This document shows, in pieces, positions 1 to 6,847 of a stretch of 10,207 nucleotides of DNA. Both the position numbers and the translations under genes were made by a program. The DNA is from DATFYI01 sp035315125 (lineage in GTDB: Bacteria; Chloroflexota; Anaerolineae; Anaerolineales; Anaerolineaceae), in assembly GCA_035315125.1 (NCBI GenBank), contig DATFYI010000224.1:1-10207 (forward strand), given 5' to 3'. How positions within the stretch are numbered: position 1 is the first letter of the stretch; each line of letters starts with the position of its first letter. The notes below the pieces were generated by a model. The model did no database searches and was not told the origin of the DNA. It saw only the letters and a list, made by a program, of their open reading frames with translations.

Positions 1-475
1 GCCCCTGTGGGGCGACAATATTGACGATCATGTCCAAGAGTGGAACAGTTACTTTTCGGGTAACCTGGAAAGAGTTCTTGTACTTCCAATAGAAATACTC
101 GTAAAGAATGGTTTCATCAAACGAGGATGGAGTTGGCTGTGGAGTCATTGTGGGTTTAGGGGTTGGAACCAGGTTAATCTCAGCCTGGATTGTTTCTATT
201 GGGCAGTAGCTCAAAGCCTCATAGAAATCTGGCGTTCCATCATGTTCTATGACTACTTCACATACCACTTTTTTATCATGAATTGAAATAAGCTGCCAGG
301 TAAATTGAGTCACTTTGACTTCGACAGTTTTTGTACGTGTAGGAACTGCAGTTGACTGGGCCAAAGGGCCGAAGGGAGGTTGCGCCATAGCTTTAGGTGA
401 GACTTCAGAAACAGCCAAAATACACATAATTGCTAATACGATGATAGCGGCCGCGATCAAAATTCGGAGTCTCAT
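1..475 (-). CDS. Exported protein of unknown function with Pro/Thr-rich linker (3' end outside window)
   Basis: I do not recognise the family. The frame is open from an ATG at 475 to the window edge (158 codons), so the C-terminus is missing. The start is preceded by a G-rich Shine-Dalgarno-like stretch (GGGTGGGGAAG). Residues 1-31 form a signal peptide: MRLR, a hydrophobic run (about 5-22), and an AxA site (A29-M30-A31) before Q32. The mature part has a mixed, beta-prone segment (about 49-100) with two cysteines (C72, C91) that could form a disulfide, a Pro/Thr-rich linker (VPTPKPTMTPQPTPSS, about 103-118), and then an aromatic-rich segment (EYFYWKYKNSF, about 126-136). It lies 33 bases downstream of the response-regulator gene on the same strand and is probably co-transcribed with it. 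It may be an envelope protein tied to that signalling pathway, but this rests on position only. That it is a real gene is well supported; the function is unknown. Confidence 0.72.
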   Translation of the reverse strand, partial: MRLRILIAAAIIVLAIMCILAVSEVSPKAMAQPPFGPLAQSTAVPTRTKTVEVKVTQFTWQLISIHDKKVVCEVVIEHDGTPDFYEALSYCPIETIQAEINLVPTPKPTMTPQPTPSSFDETILYEYFYWKYKNSFQVTRKVTVPLLDMIVNIVAPQG

Positions 476-508
476 AAGCAACTTCCCCACCCAGATAAAG
501 AAAATCCT

Positions 509-1723
509 TTACTTCTTTGCTGCAAATCGACTGCTTACCCGTTTCCAGGTAGGTGATGGAGCAGCTGGGGGTATGTTTTTCAAAGTTTCCTTGCTCATCT
601 CGTAAGCAATATCCTCAAATAGAGTGGTTACAGGCGCATCGGGGTTAGCGCTCAGGATCGGTTTTCCAAAATTAATTGCCCTTATGAATTTGCTGGGTGA
701 ATGGGGTATCGAATAACGGATTGGAATTTTAAGTACTTTTTCAATCTGTTGTTGTTTAATCGCGCCTGTCGGCAATGTCTGATTTAATATGGGGGAGATC
801 TTTTCTTGAGAATAGCCTAGCTTGTTATATAGTTGTATTGAATTAATCGCCGCACGAATCGACACCATATCTGGCGCCATCATCAGAAAAATATGCTCCG
901 CTGCGTTCAGCATGTAAATAGAAATATTATTGAAGCTATGCGAAGTATCTATGACAATAAATTCATATAAGGAGCTAAGACGTTTTAACAAAGCCGGCCA
1001 AAGCTCATCTGTAAACGCATCATCAGCCACCGGCATAGTCGGCGCTGCAATAAAATCAACTCCGCTGGTGTGGCGTGTTGTGATTGTGCGGATCAAATCA
1101 TCATCAATTTCTGATACCTGTATGGAGGTCAGATCATCAAAAGTGTGAACCGGTGATACATTGAGCATCAGGGCAATTTGTCCTGAATGCATATCCGTGT
1201 CCATGAGCAATGTTGGTCGCCCCCACAAGTTATAATATGCGACCGCCAGGTTGACAGCCATACTTGAACAACCCACCCCACCGCGCAAACTGTGGATGGT
1301 GGTAATACAGGCCTGTTCTTGCTCCACGTCGGATGGACGAGCGCTTTTAAAGATTTCACTTTTTCGGACCAGTAGACCTATGCGGGCGACCAGCTCTTCA
1401 GGCTGAAAAGGCTTAACCAGATAATCATCGGCACCAACCTCGAACGCTTTCAGCTTTGTATTCAGTTCATTATGGCTGGTGAGGAATAGGATGGGTATTC
1501 CAGCATAACGAGGCGTCCGGCGTAGACGTTTTACAACTTCAAATCCATCTACATCAGGTAGACGCACGTCAACAATGATTACATCTGGATTGAAAACCAG
1601 GACAGCTTTAAGACCATCCATCCCTGTTTTGGCATATTCTAATACGTAGCCGCTTGGTTTCAGGGCGTGATCGATCATTTTATAAAAAATAGGTTCATCA
1701 TCAATTAATAATATTCTTGCCAT
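509..1723 (-). CDS. Response regulator: REC receiver fused to a CpaE/TadZ-like (MinD/ParA-type) domain
   Basis: This 404-residue cytoplasmic protein has a CheY-like receiver at about 2-120 with all key residues: acidic pair D8/D9, phospho-acceptor D52 (VDVRLPDVDG), switch T82 and K104 (VKPF). A linker (about 121-138) leads to a SIMIBI-class ATPase fold at about 139-375. This has a P-loop-like SLRGGVGCSS (145-154), a Walker A'-like LLMDTD (172-177) and a Walker B-like FIVIDTS (255-261). Both lysines of the deviant Walker A (KGGxGKS/T) are replaced, by R147 and C152, so ATP hydrolysis is doubtful. The order REC plus MinD-like domain is that of CpaE/TadZ, which localise Tad-pilus machinery to a cell pole; in family members I recall, the receiver is usually degenerate, unlike here. 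It starts 13 bases after the hybrid kinase stop, with a GAGG overlapping that stop and a GGA nearer the ATG. It probably receives phosphate from that kinase's HPt. No Tad gene is visible, so a pilus role is not shown. Confidence 0.9.
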   Translation of the reverse strand: MARILLIDDEPIFYKMIDHALKPSGYVLEYAKTGMDGLKAVLVFNPDVIIVDVRLPDVDGFEVVKRLRRTPRYAGIPILFLTSHNELNTKLKAFEVGADDYLVKPFQPEELVARIGLLVRKSEIFKSARPSDVEQEQACITTIHSLRGGVGCSSMAVNLAVAYYNLWGRPTLLMDTDMHSGQIALMLNVSPVHTFDDLTSIQVSEIDDDLIRTITTRHTSGVDFIAAPTMPVADDAFTDELWPALLKRLSSLYEFIVIDTSHSFNNISIYMLNAAEHIFLMMAPDMVSIRAAINSIQLYNKLGYSQEKISPILNQTLPTGAIKQQQIEKVLKIPIRYSIPHSPSKFIRAINFGKPILSANPDAPVTTLFEDIAYEMSKETLKNIPPAAPSPTWKRVSSRFAAKK

Positions 1724-1736
1724 AATTCCATCATCC

Positions 1737-4700
1737 TCAACTCTGTTTCACTTTCCCCATGATCTCTCTGGCTCGAATAATAACATTCTCGGCAATTTTT
1801 TCGACTTCTGCAAATAATCGGACAGCTTCAGGGCGGTTTTCTTGACGTGTGCTCATATCCAGTTCAGCCGATGCCTCAGCCAATTTTCGGATCCCAAAAT
1901 TTGCCGAAACTCCTTTAAGATTGTGCGCCAGGTCGCCTAGCCGTTTCAAGAAAGGATCGTTCAAAACTAAACGCATTTCAGTTATCTTATCCGGCAATGA
2001 TTCGATAAAGTCATTCAATAGGCTTTCATAGAATTGGCGGTCATTACTAAACCGTACCATAGCACTATCTACATCAATCAAATCGTCCTCTTGTGCATTA
2101 TTACTGGCCGGTAAATGGATTATATTTCCGGTTTGAGATAGGAATGGCTCGCCAGTAGGCGTTTTTACTACGCTTGGGTTTTTGAGCTGACCGGTACCCA
2201 AGCGGCCTGTGGTTTTACGTAACGCTGGAGGTGTTGTCCAATATTCTATTACCTGGAACAATTTGCGTGCATCAAGGGGCTTGGTGATGTAATCTTCCAT
2301 CCCGGCATCCAAACACCTCTGACGGTCTCCTGGCATCGCATGAGCCGTCATGGCAATTATTGGGATGTGGCGTTTGCTTCCTTCCAGCAACCTGATCTGC
2401 TTGGTTGCTTCCAAACCATCCATTTCCGGCATCTGCACATCCATTAAGATGAGGTCATAGCTATTTTTTTTATATGCTTCAAACGCTTCAATTCCATTAC
2501 TTGCCAAGTCTACTTTATGTCCATTACGGGTCAAGAGCATGCTGGCCACTTTCTGGTTAATTTCATTATCTTCAGCCAGCAAAATTGATAAAGGTCGTGA
2601 TGGTTTCAAATCAACCATTGGCCGCTTTGAATGATCTTCGAGTTTGGCGCTTAGACCCATCGCGTATTCAAGCACATCCTGGAGTTGCGATTGCTTGATC
2701 GGTTTTTGTAGATAACCCGCATAACCCAATTCGTTTAATTGATTTAAATCATTATGCCTGCGCATGGAAGTTATTAATATAACCCGCGTGTCGCGCGTCA
2801 ACGGATCATTGCGGATGGCTTTTAACACATCGACTCCATCCATGCCAGGTAGATGCAAATCCATTAATAATAGATGGTAAGGCGTGTTGGTTAATAAACC
2901 GCGGAATAGTGCCGGGATGACATCAATACCATTGGAGATTGAAACCACATCACAACGTAAGGCTTCAAGCATACGTGTTATCACCTGGCGATTGGTAGGA
3001 TTATCTACCACCAACAGGACACGTACTCCTTTAAGATCCTTACCCGTTTTCCCATCTTCACCCTCTAGCTCAGATAGGACCTCTAATGGGCTGGTAAACC
3101 AGAATGTACTCCCATAGCCAGGTTGGCTCTCAACCCCAATCTCACCACCCATCATTTCGACAAGCTGTTTTGAAATAGCCAACCCCAGACCAGTACCCCC
3201 ATATTTACGCGAGGTCGAGCCATCTACCTGTACAAAGCGATCAAAGATGGCGCTTTGGCGGTCTCTTTGGATACCAATCCCAGTATCTTTGACGCTATAT
3301 TTAACCAATACATACTCACCATCCGTACTCAAGAAGTCCATCCGAATCAGGATTTCACCTTTTTCGGTAAACTTAATGGCATTGTCGATAAAGTTAATTA
3401 AGATCTGTCGCAGTCGGACGATATCACCTTTCACTATTGCCGGAATACGCGGGTCAATATACGCCACCAGCTCAAGCCCCTTTGTCTCCGCTTTTCCAGT
3501 TAGCATTTGCGCCACGCCTTCAACCATCGTGAAAGGATTAAATTCAACCGGATCAAGCTGGAGCTGTCCAGCCTCCATTTTTGAAAAATCCAAAACGCTA
3601 TTTAGTGCACTTAATAATGCTTCAGCGCTCTCTCGTGCACCAATCAGATAATCGTATTGTTCATCATTCAAGTCAGTATAAAGCACCAGTTCGATCATAC
3701 CCAGGATACCGTTCATTGGGGTGCGGATCTCATGGCTCATATTTGCCAGAAATTCCGACTTTGCCCTGTCAGCTTGTTCAGCCGCACGCCTTGCCTGCAC
3801 CTGCTCAGTGATATCGTGATACATCCATAATAAACCGACAATTTCACCTTCCAAAATCAGTGGAACACCTAAAGCTTCCACATCCATGGTGGTGTCATCC
3901 CGATGGTGGAACTGGATTGAGGTTTTAATTGCCTCCCCATGCAAAACACGTTCCGAATAAGATTGACCTTCCGGTTGAAAGCCATTTTCGGCCAATAGTT
4001 GCTCGAGGCTTGACCCTATCCTCTGACCGGCATAAATGCCAAACATCGTCTCAAAAGCCGGATTATAAGACAATATATGCAGATCCAAATCTAGAGAGAC
4101 AATTGCCACAGGGCTATTGCTGACCAGCGCTTCCAGGTATTCTTTTTGCTGGTGAATTGTTGCTTCAGCTTGTTTACGAGCAGTAATATCCTGCGCAATA
4201 AAAATAGTACCCAGTGAATTTTCATCTAACACGATAGTGTAGCGGGTTATTTCAAACCAACCATCTTTTTCTGGAATATAAGTCTCGCCAATCATCGATT
4301 TAATATTCTGTTCTGAATGAACCGCACTTCCAAAAAAGATCGAGTCGATGGGCTGATTAACCAACTGATCAAATGGTCGGTTCAGCCACCGTGTGGCCGA
4401 CCGGTTGCAGCGAATGATATTGCCATCGCTATCGACCACCAGGATGGCATTCTGCACTGCGTCAAAAATACCTTCCCATTCCCGCTTACCTCGTTCGAGC
4501 ACTTTTTCAAGCAGGTCGCGTTGTTCGTTTTGAATCTGTAAGTCTTTCTCACGGGCCTCAAAATCCTTCTGGACTGCTTCTTGCTGACGTGCCATACCAT
4601 CGATTTGGGCTCCAAGATAATATCCAGCAAAGGTCAGAATCAATAGGACGAGTATAGCCACAGCTAGCATTGCCAGGACATATTGATTGATGGGCTGACC

Positions 4701-4889
4701 TAAGATTTCAACGATGAAAGGCCTGAAGAGTATGAATACTGCCAGGTTAAATACCAACCCAATCACAAAACCAGCTGCTATTAACTTATTGGTGTATTCT
4801 GAGTGTTTTGTTGAATTATTCATAAAAATGGCCGGTGAACCACATATCTTTTTAAGAGATTGGGTTGGTCTCAGAATGAGTACCCCCAT
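1737..4889 (-). CDS. Membrane-bound tripartite hybrid histidine kinase (PAS-PAS-HisKA-HATPase-REC-REC-HPt), BarA/ArcB-like layout
   Basis: This 1050-residue sensor autophosphorylates and passes phosphate along an internal relay. In order: two TM helices (about 38-58 and 70-92) with only a short loop between them, so little external sensing surface; a charged coiled coil (about 97-137); PAS 1 (about 137-240) and PAS 2 (about 250-365), which probably sense intracellular ligands; HisKA with H386 in MSHEIRTPMNG; HATPase with N503, DTGIGI (535-540), FDRFVQ (549-554) and GGTGLGL (564-570); REC1 (about 621-740) with D677 and K729; REC2 (about 767-885) with E773/D774, D817, T848 and K870; a linker (about 886-935); HPt with H989 in LAHNLKG. 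REC1 has VVDN where a DD pair is expected. The ATG at 4889 has an AAAGG six bases upstream. A start at 4823 (MNNSTKHSEY) would still keep both TM helices but lacks an evident ribosome site. It heads the operon with the CpaE-like regulator. The input signal is unknown. Confidence 0.96.
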   Translation of the reverse strand: MGVLILRPTQSLKKICGSPAIFMNNSTKHSEYTNKLIAAGFVIGLVFNLAVFILFRPFIVEILGQPINQYVLAMLAVAILVLLILTFAGYYLGAQIDGMARQQEAVQKDFEAREKDLQIQNEQRDLLEKVLERGKREWEGIFDAVQNAILVVDSDGNIIRCNRSATRWLNRPFDQLVNQPIDSIFFGSAVHSEQNIKSMIGETYIPEKDGWFEITRYTIVLDENSLGTIFIAQDITARKQAEATIHQQKEYLEALVSNSPVAIVSLDLDLHILSYNPAFETMFGIYAGQRIGSSLEQLLAENGFQPEGQSYSERVLHGEAIKTSIQFHHRDDTTMDVEALGVPLILEGEIVGLLWMYHDITEQVQARRAAEQADRAKSEFLANMSHEIRTPMNGILGMIELVLYTDLNDEQYDYLIGARESAEALLSALNSVLDFSKMEAGQLQLDPVEFNPFTMVEGVAQMLTGKAETKGLELVAYIDPRIPAIVKGDIVRLRQILINFIDNAIKFTEKGEILIRMDFLSTDGEYVLVKYSVKDTGIGIQRDRQSAIFDRFVQVDGSTSRKYGGTGLGLAISKQLVEMMGGEIGVESQPGYGSTFWFTSPLEVLSELEGEDGKTGKDLKGVRVLLVVDNPTNRQVITRMLEALRCDVVSISNGIDVIPALFRGLLTNTPYHLLLMDLHLPGMDGVDVLKAIRNDPLTRDTRVILITSMRRHNDLNQLNELGYAGYLQKPIKQSQLQDVLEYAMGLSAKLEDHSKRPMVDLKPSRPLSILLAEDNEINQKVASMLLTRNGHKVDLASNGIEAFEAYKKNSYDLILMDVQMPEMDGLEATKQIRLLEGSKRHIPIIAMTAHAMPGDRQRCLDAGMEDYITKPLDARKLFQVIEYWTTPPALRKTTGRLGTGQLKNPSVVKTPTGEPFLSQTGNIIHLPASNNAQEDDLIDVDSAMVRFSNDRQFYESLLNDFIESLPDKITEMRLVLNDPFLKRLGDLAHNLKGVSANFGIRKLAEASAELDMSTRQENRPEAVRLFAEVEKIAENVIIRAREIMGKVKQS

Positions 4890-5309
4890 TCATAGCCTTT
4901 AATAAAATTTAGAGGCCTTATCGATATTAATACCTACAAAGCCATTTTAAAAGTTGCTTCAATAGATGGATTTGAAGCCGCCCTGTTGAACGCCTAAATT
5001 TGTAAATTGGTCATTATTAATCAGGTTGAGTATTTACCATCATCATCACGAAATGGACTTATTCTCAAATACCCTCCATAGATACTTGACCATATTTTAA
5101 CAAATGTGTCCCACCTGATCATTATCCGCAGATTATTTCAAAAAAACCATAAAGACTATATAAATTATAGCAGAAATTGTTGTTAAAGGGCAAAATGAAG
5201 GTTCAATTCCTTCTAACAGCTATTTTTGCGCCCAATATAAATGATATTTAAGGTATAATAAGTATAATTATAATGCTAATCAGATTGATGCTGTCTAGAT
5301 CGAGCAGAT
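4890..5309. other. AT-rich divergent intergenic region
   Basis: These 420 bases separate the leftward kinase operon from the rightward DUF2085 gene, so they must carry promoters for both. No conserved coding frame is seen. Toward the right end lie three TATAAT hexamers (listed separately). A short inverted repeat CTATA-N5-TATAG sits at 5156-5170. A TTGACC at 5086-5091 has no acceptable -10 box at 16-18 bases. I could not pick a convincing promoter for the kinase on the minus strand. Confidence 0.6.
5254..5274 (+). promoter_or_regulatory. Cluster of three TATAAT boxes; probable -10 region for the DUF2085 gene
   Basis: Perfect TATAAT hexamers lie at 5254-5259, 5263-5268 and 5269-5274, the last two abutting. 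They end 35 bases before the ATG at 5310, a reasonable distance for a promoter with a short leader. None has a recognisable TTGACA-like box 16-18 bases upstream, so which hexamer is used, if any, is open. The surrounding AT richness raises the chance of coincidence. Confidence 0.4.
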
Positions 5310-6062
5310 ATGCCCACAATTAAAGCGCAAACCACTCACCCTGCTTTGGTTCTTCCCAAAAAAGAGAACATTCATTCCTTTGAAACTTTTCTTAATCGTT
5401 ATTGGATCGTGTTTTTTGCTGTTCTCTATGGAATTTTTGTTGGGCTACCCTTTTTGGCTCCTGTCTTAATGGTTGCCGGTCTTAATCCTGCCGGACAGGT
5501 AATTTATTTTATCTACTCATTTTTATGCCACCAATTACCGGAACGGTCATTCTTTTTATTTGGTCAAAAGTTTACATATCCCCTGACTCAAATTCAGACT
5601 GTCTGGCGCAACACCAACGATCCCGCTATTTTGCGGCAGTTTATCGGAAATACTGTCATGGGTTGGAAAGTTGCCTGGTCCGACCGCATGGTTTCGATGT
5701 ATACGAGTGTATGGATATTCGGGCTGATATGGTGGTTTTTACGTCAGAATATCAAACCGCTGCCCTGGTGGGGATTGGTCGTGTTTCTCCTGCCAATGGC
5801 TCTGGATGGCACCAGCCATCTAATCAGCGATTTTTCCGGGATTGGTAATGGCTTCCGTGACAGCAATCTGTGGCTGGCAATATTAACTCATCATGTTTTC
5901 CCGGTCAGTTTTTATGCAGGAGATGCCTGGGGATCTTTTAATTCGATCTGCAGGTTGTTGAGCGGGGTATTCTTCGGCATCGGCATGGTATGGTTTGGAT
6001 TTCCATATTTAAACGAAAGCTTCCAAAGCATCCAGGCAAACACAATCCGACCAAACCAATAG
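5310..6062 (+). CDS. DUF2085 family integral membrane protein
   Basis: This 250-residue protein has several hydrophobic helices (about 31-56, 61-73, 130-144, 151-164 and 213-230), so it sits in the cytoplasmic membrane. Family hallmarks are the FLCHQLPERSF motif (71-81) at the end of the second helix and PMALDGTSH (162-170). Between them lies SDRMVSMYTS (124-133). This occupies the place where, as I recall the family, many members have a cysteine-containing CxRCxGxY segment, so potential metal- or thiol-type ligands are reduced here to C73 and its neighbour H74. The protein has no established function, and the only other cysteine is C214. The ribosome site before the ATG is weak (GAGCAG at best), while TATAAT boxes stand 35-55 bases upstream. 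It is transcribed away from the kinase operon, with a pseudogene remnant on the opposite strand just after its stop. Family assignment is confident; biochemical role is unknown. Confidence 0.88.
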   Translation: MPTIKAQTTHPALVLPKKENIHSFETFLNRYWIVFFAVLYGIFVGLPFLAPVLMVAGLNPAGQVIYFIYSFLCHQLPERSFFLFGQKFTYPLTQIQTVWRNTNDPAILRQFIGNTVMGWKVAWSDRMVSMYTSVWIFGLIWWFLRQNIKPLPWWGLVVFLLPMALDGTSHLISDFSGIGNGFRDSNLWLAILTHHVFPVSFYAGDAWGSFNSICRLLSGVFFGIGMVWFGFPYLNESFQSIQANTIRPNQ

Positions 6063-6531
6063 ATTAATTCCTTAAAAAATGTTTTTCGAGATACACATTT
6101 TCCATCATCTTCTGCCAGGAGTATACCAAAACCGCGTTCGTTCAGGCTTTAACAAACAAAGGAACCGGTTATTGGGCTTGCCTCATCCAAATTAGTAGAC
6201 AATGGTTGAATCAAGCGAACAATTTCTATTGAATCATCCGATTTGGCCTCACGAATTAACATCCTGACAACCCTTTCTTTTTAAATAATCGAATTTTATT
6301 ATTATAAAAGGGAATGGGAATAATGCTGCCGAAAATTATCTCTAAATACGCTTAATAATAGTTAAGATTATATTCATAATAATCTGTAATAATAGATGTT
6401 AATGAATAGCTCCTTATTCAAAGAAAGCAGCTCAGCATCTCATGGAATTCAAAAAAGACTCTGTGCAGAGTTGCAGAACCTGTAAAGGGTTTGGTTGGTA
6501 AAAGATTAATAATAAAAGCTAAGGAGGCTTT
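6063..6531. other. 469-base AT-rich stretch without an intact gene
   Basis: Apart from the GNAT remnant at its left, this region shows no coding frame of note. It is very AT-rich around 6280-6420 (about 28% GC in the 6301-6360 line). Two inverted repeats lie in the part leading to the small membrane protein: AGATTAT-N7-ATAATCT at 6365-6385 and ACTCTG-TG-CAGAGT at 6459-6472. Either could be an operator, but both are short. An imperfect AT-rich hairpin spans about 6271-6312. No clear terminator follows the DUF2085 stop and no canonical -35/-10 pair stands out. Confidence 0.5.
6092..6262 (-). pseudogene. Remnant of a GNAT N-acetyltransferase, N-terminal part only, with in-frame stop
   Basis: On the minus strand an ATG at 6262 opens MLIREAKSDDSIEIVRLI, the usual start of a GNAT acetyltransferase (beta 1 'IREA..DD' then helix 1), continuing through LSTNLDEASPITGSFV. 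An in-frame TAA (6149-6151) interrupts it. The same frame then resumes with LNERGFGILLAEDDGKCV, which matches the family's second and third strands ('G.ILLAEDDGK.VG'). Similarity stops at about residue 57, before the acetyl-CoA-binding R/QxxGxG/A region, which is absent. A typical member is about 150 residues, so roughly the last 90 are gone, apparently lost where the DUF2085 gene now ends. An AAAGGG ribosome site still stands 8 bases before the ATG. Family assignment is by eye. A stop plus truncation makes a functional product unlikely, though a 37-residue peptide could still be made. Confidence 0.6.
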
Positions 6532-6753
6532 ATGAGAATCGTTTTAACAATAATTGGAGTATTATTTTTGTTTGTTGGAAGTTTTTGGGCCTTGCAAGGC
6601 ATCAATATCCTTCCCGGTAGTTTTATGAGCGGACACATCCAATATTTATTCCTTGGACTGGTAATAGACGCAGCCGGAATATTCTTATTAGTTTTGGGCA
6701 ACCGCCGTAGAAAGCATCTGCCACCCACGCAAGGTTCCGGGTCAGGCCATTAG
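6532..6753 (+). CDS. Small two-helix membrane protein of unknown function
   Basis: This 73-residue protein is short but well supported: a perfect AAGGAGG (6521-6527) lies 4 bases before the ATG. It has two hydrophobic helices (about 4-24 and 37-56) joined by a loop containing LQGINILPGSFM (21-32), then a positive cluster NRRRK (57-61) and a short polar tail (GSGSGH). By the positive-inside rule the tail is probably cytoplasmic. The LQGxxxLPGSFM loop resembles a widespread uncharacterised family of tiny bacterial membrane proteins of about 60-75 residues, as I recall it. The gene stands alone: an AT-rich gap lies upstream, and a strong hairpin 33 bases downstream probably ends its transcript before the convergent amylosucrase gene. 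No function can be assigned. Confidence 0.82.
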   Translation: MRIVLTIIGVLFLFVGSFWALQGINILPGSFMSGHIQYLFLGLVIDAAGIFLLVLGNRRRKHLPPTQGSGSGH

Positions 6754-6785
6754 AAGTTACCGAATCCAGTGAATTACATTAACGG

Positions 6786-6834
6786 TTAATACAAATCCCC
6801 TGGATGATGTCATACTCCAGGGGATTTGTATTAA
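6786..6834. terminator. Bidirectional intrinsic terminator between convergent genes
   Basis: A perfect 19-bp stem (TTAATACAAATCCCCTGGA at 6786-6804 paired with 6816-6834) closes an 11-base loop. The GC-rich core CCCCTGGA/TCCAGGGG is flanked by A/T-rich arms, so the RNA from either strand ends in a U-rich arm after the GC stem. It lies between the stop of the small membrane protein (6753, plus) and that of amylosucrase (6848, minus), as expected for a shared terminator. Confidence 0.88.
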
Positions 6835-6847
6835 GGTAAAAGAGGTT

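Noticed and set aside
3247..3651. Plus-strand 134-codon frame inside the kinase gene
   Set aside because: It is antisense to the HATPase/HisKA region, whose motifs are unambiguous, and shows no recognisable domain.
5038..5050. CATCATCATC run in the divergent spacer as a repeat or start-codon cluster
   Set aside because: It is only three to four trinucleotide units. On the minus strand it opens a frame that stops within a few codons.
5086..5091. TTGACC as a -35 box in the divergent spacer
   Set aside because: The bases 16-18 positions downstream read TCCCAC and do not resemble a -10 box.
6323..6355. Ten-codon plus-strand frame (MLPKIISKYA) after a G-rich site
   Set aside because: It is too short to distinguish from chance, with no membrane, leader or regulatory character.
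6365..6385. AGATTAT-N7-ATAATCT inverted repeat as a regulator site
   Set aside because: The arms are almost all A/T in a stretch of about 28% GC, where such repeats are expected by chance.
6459..6472. ACTCTG-TG-CAGAGT inverted repeat as an operator
   Set aside because: Six-base arms with a 2-base centre occur by chance at a fair rate. No second copy or promoter is seen next to it, so it is mentioned only in the description of the gap.
6519..6728. Minus-strand 69-codon frame opposite the small membrane protein
   Set aside because: The plus-strand frame has a perfect AAGGAGG and two clean membrane helices. The opposite frame has neither.
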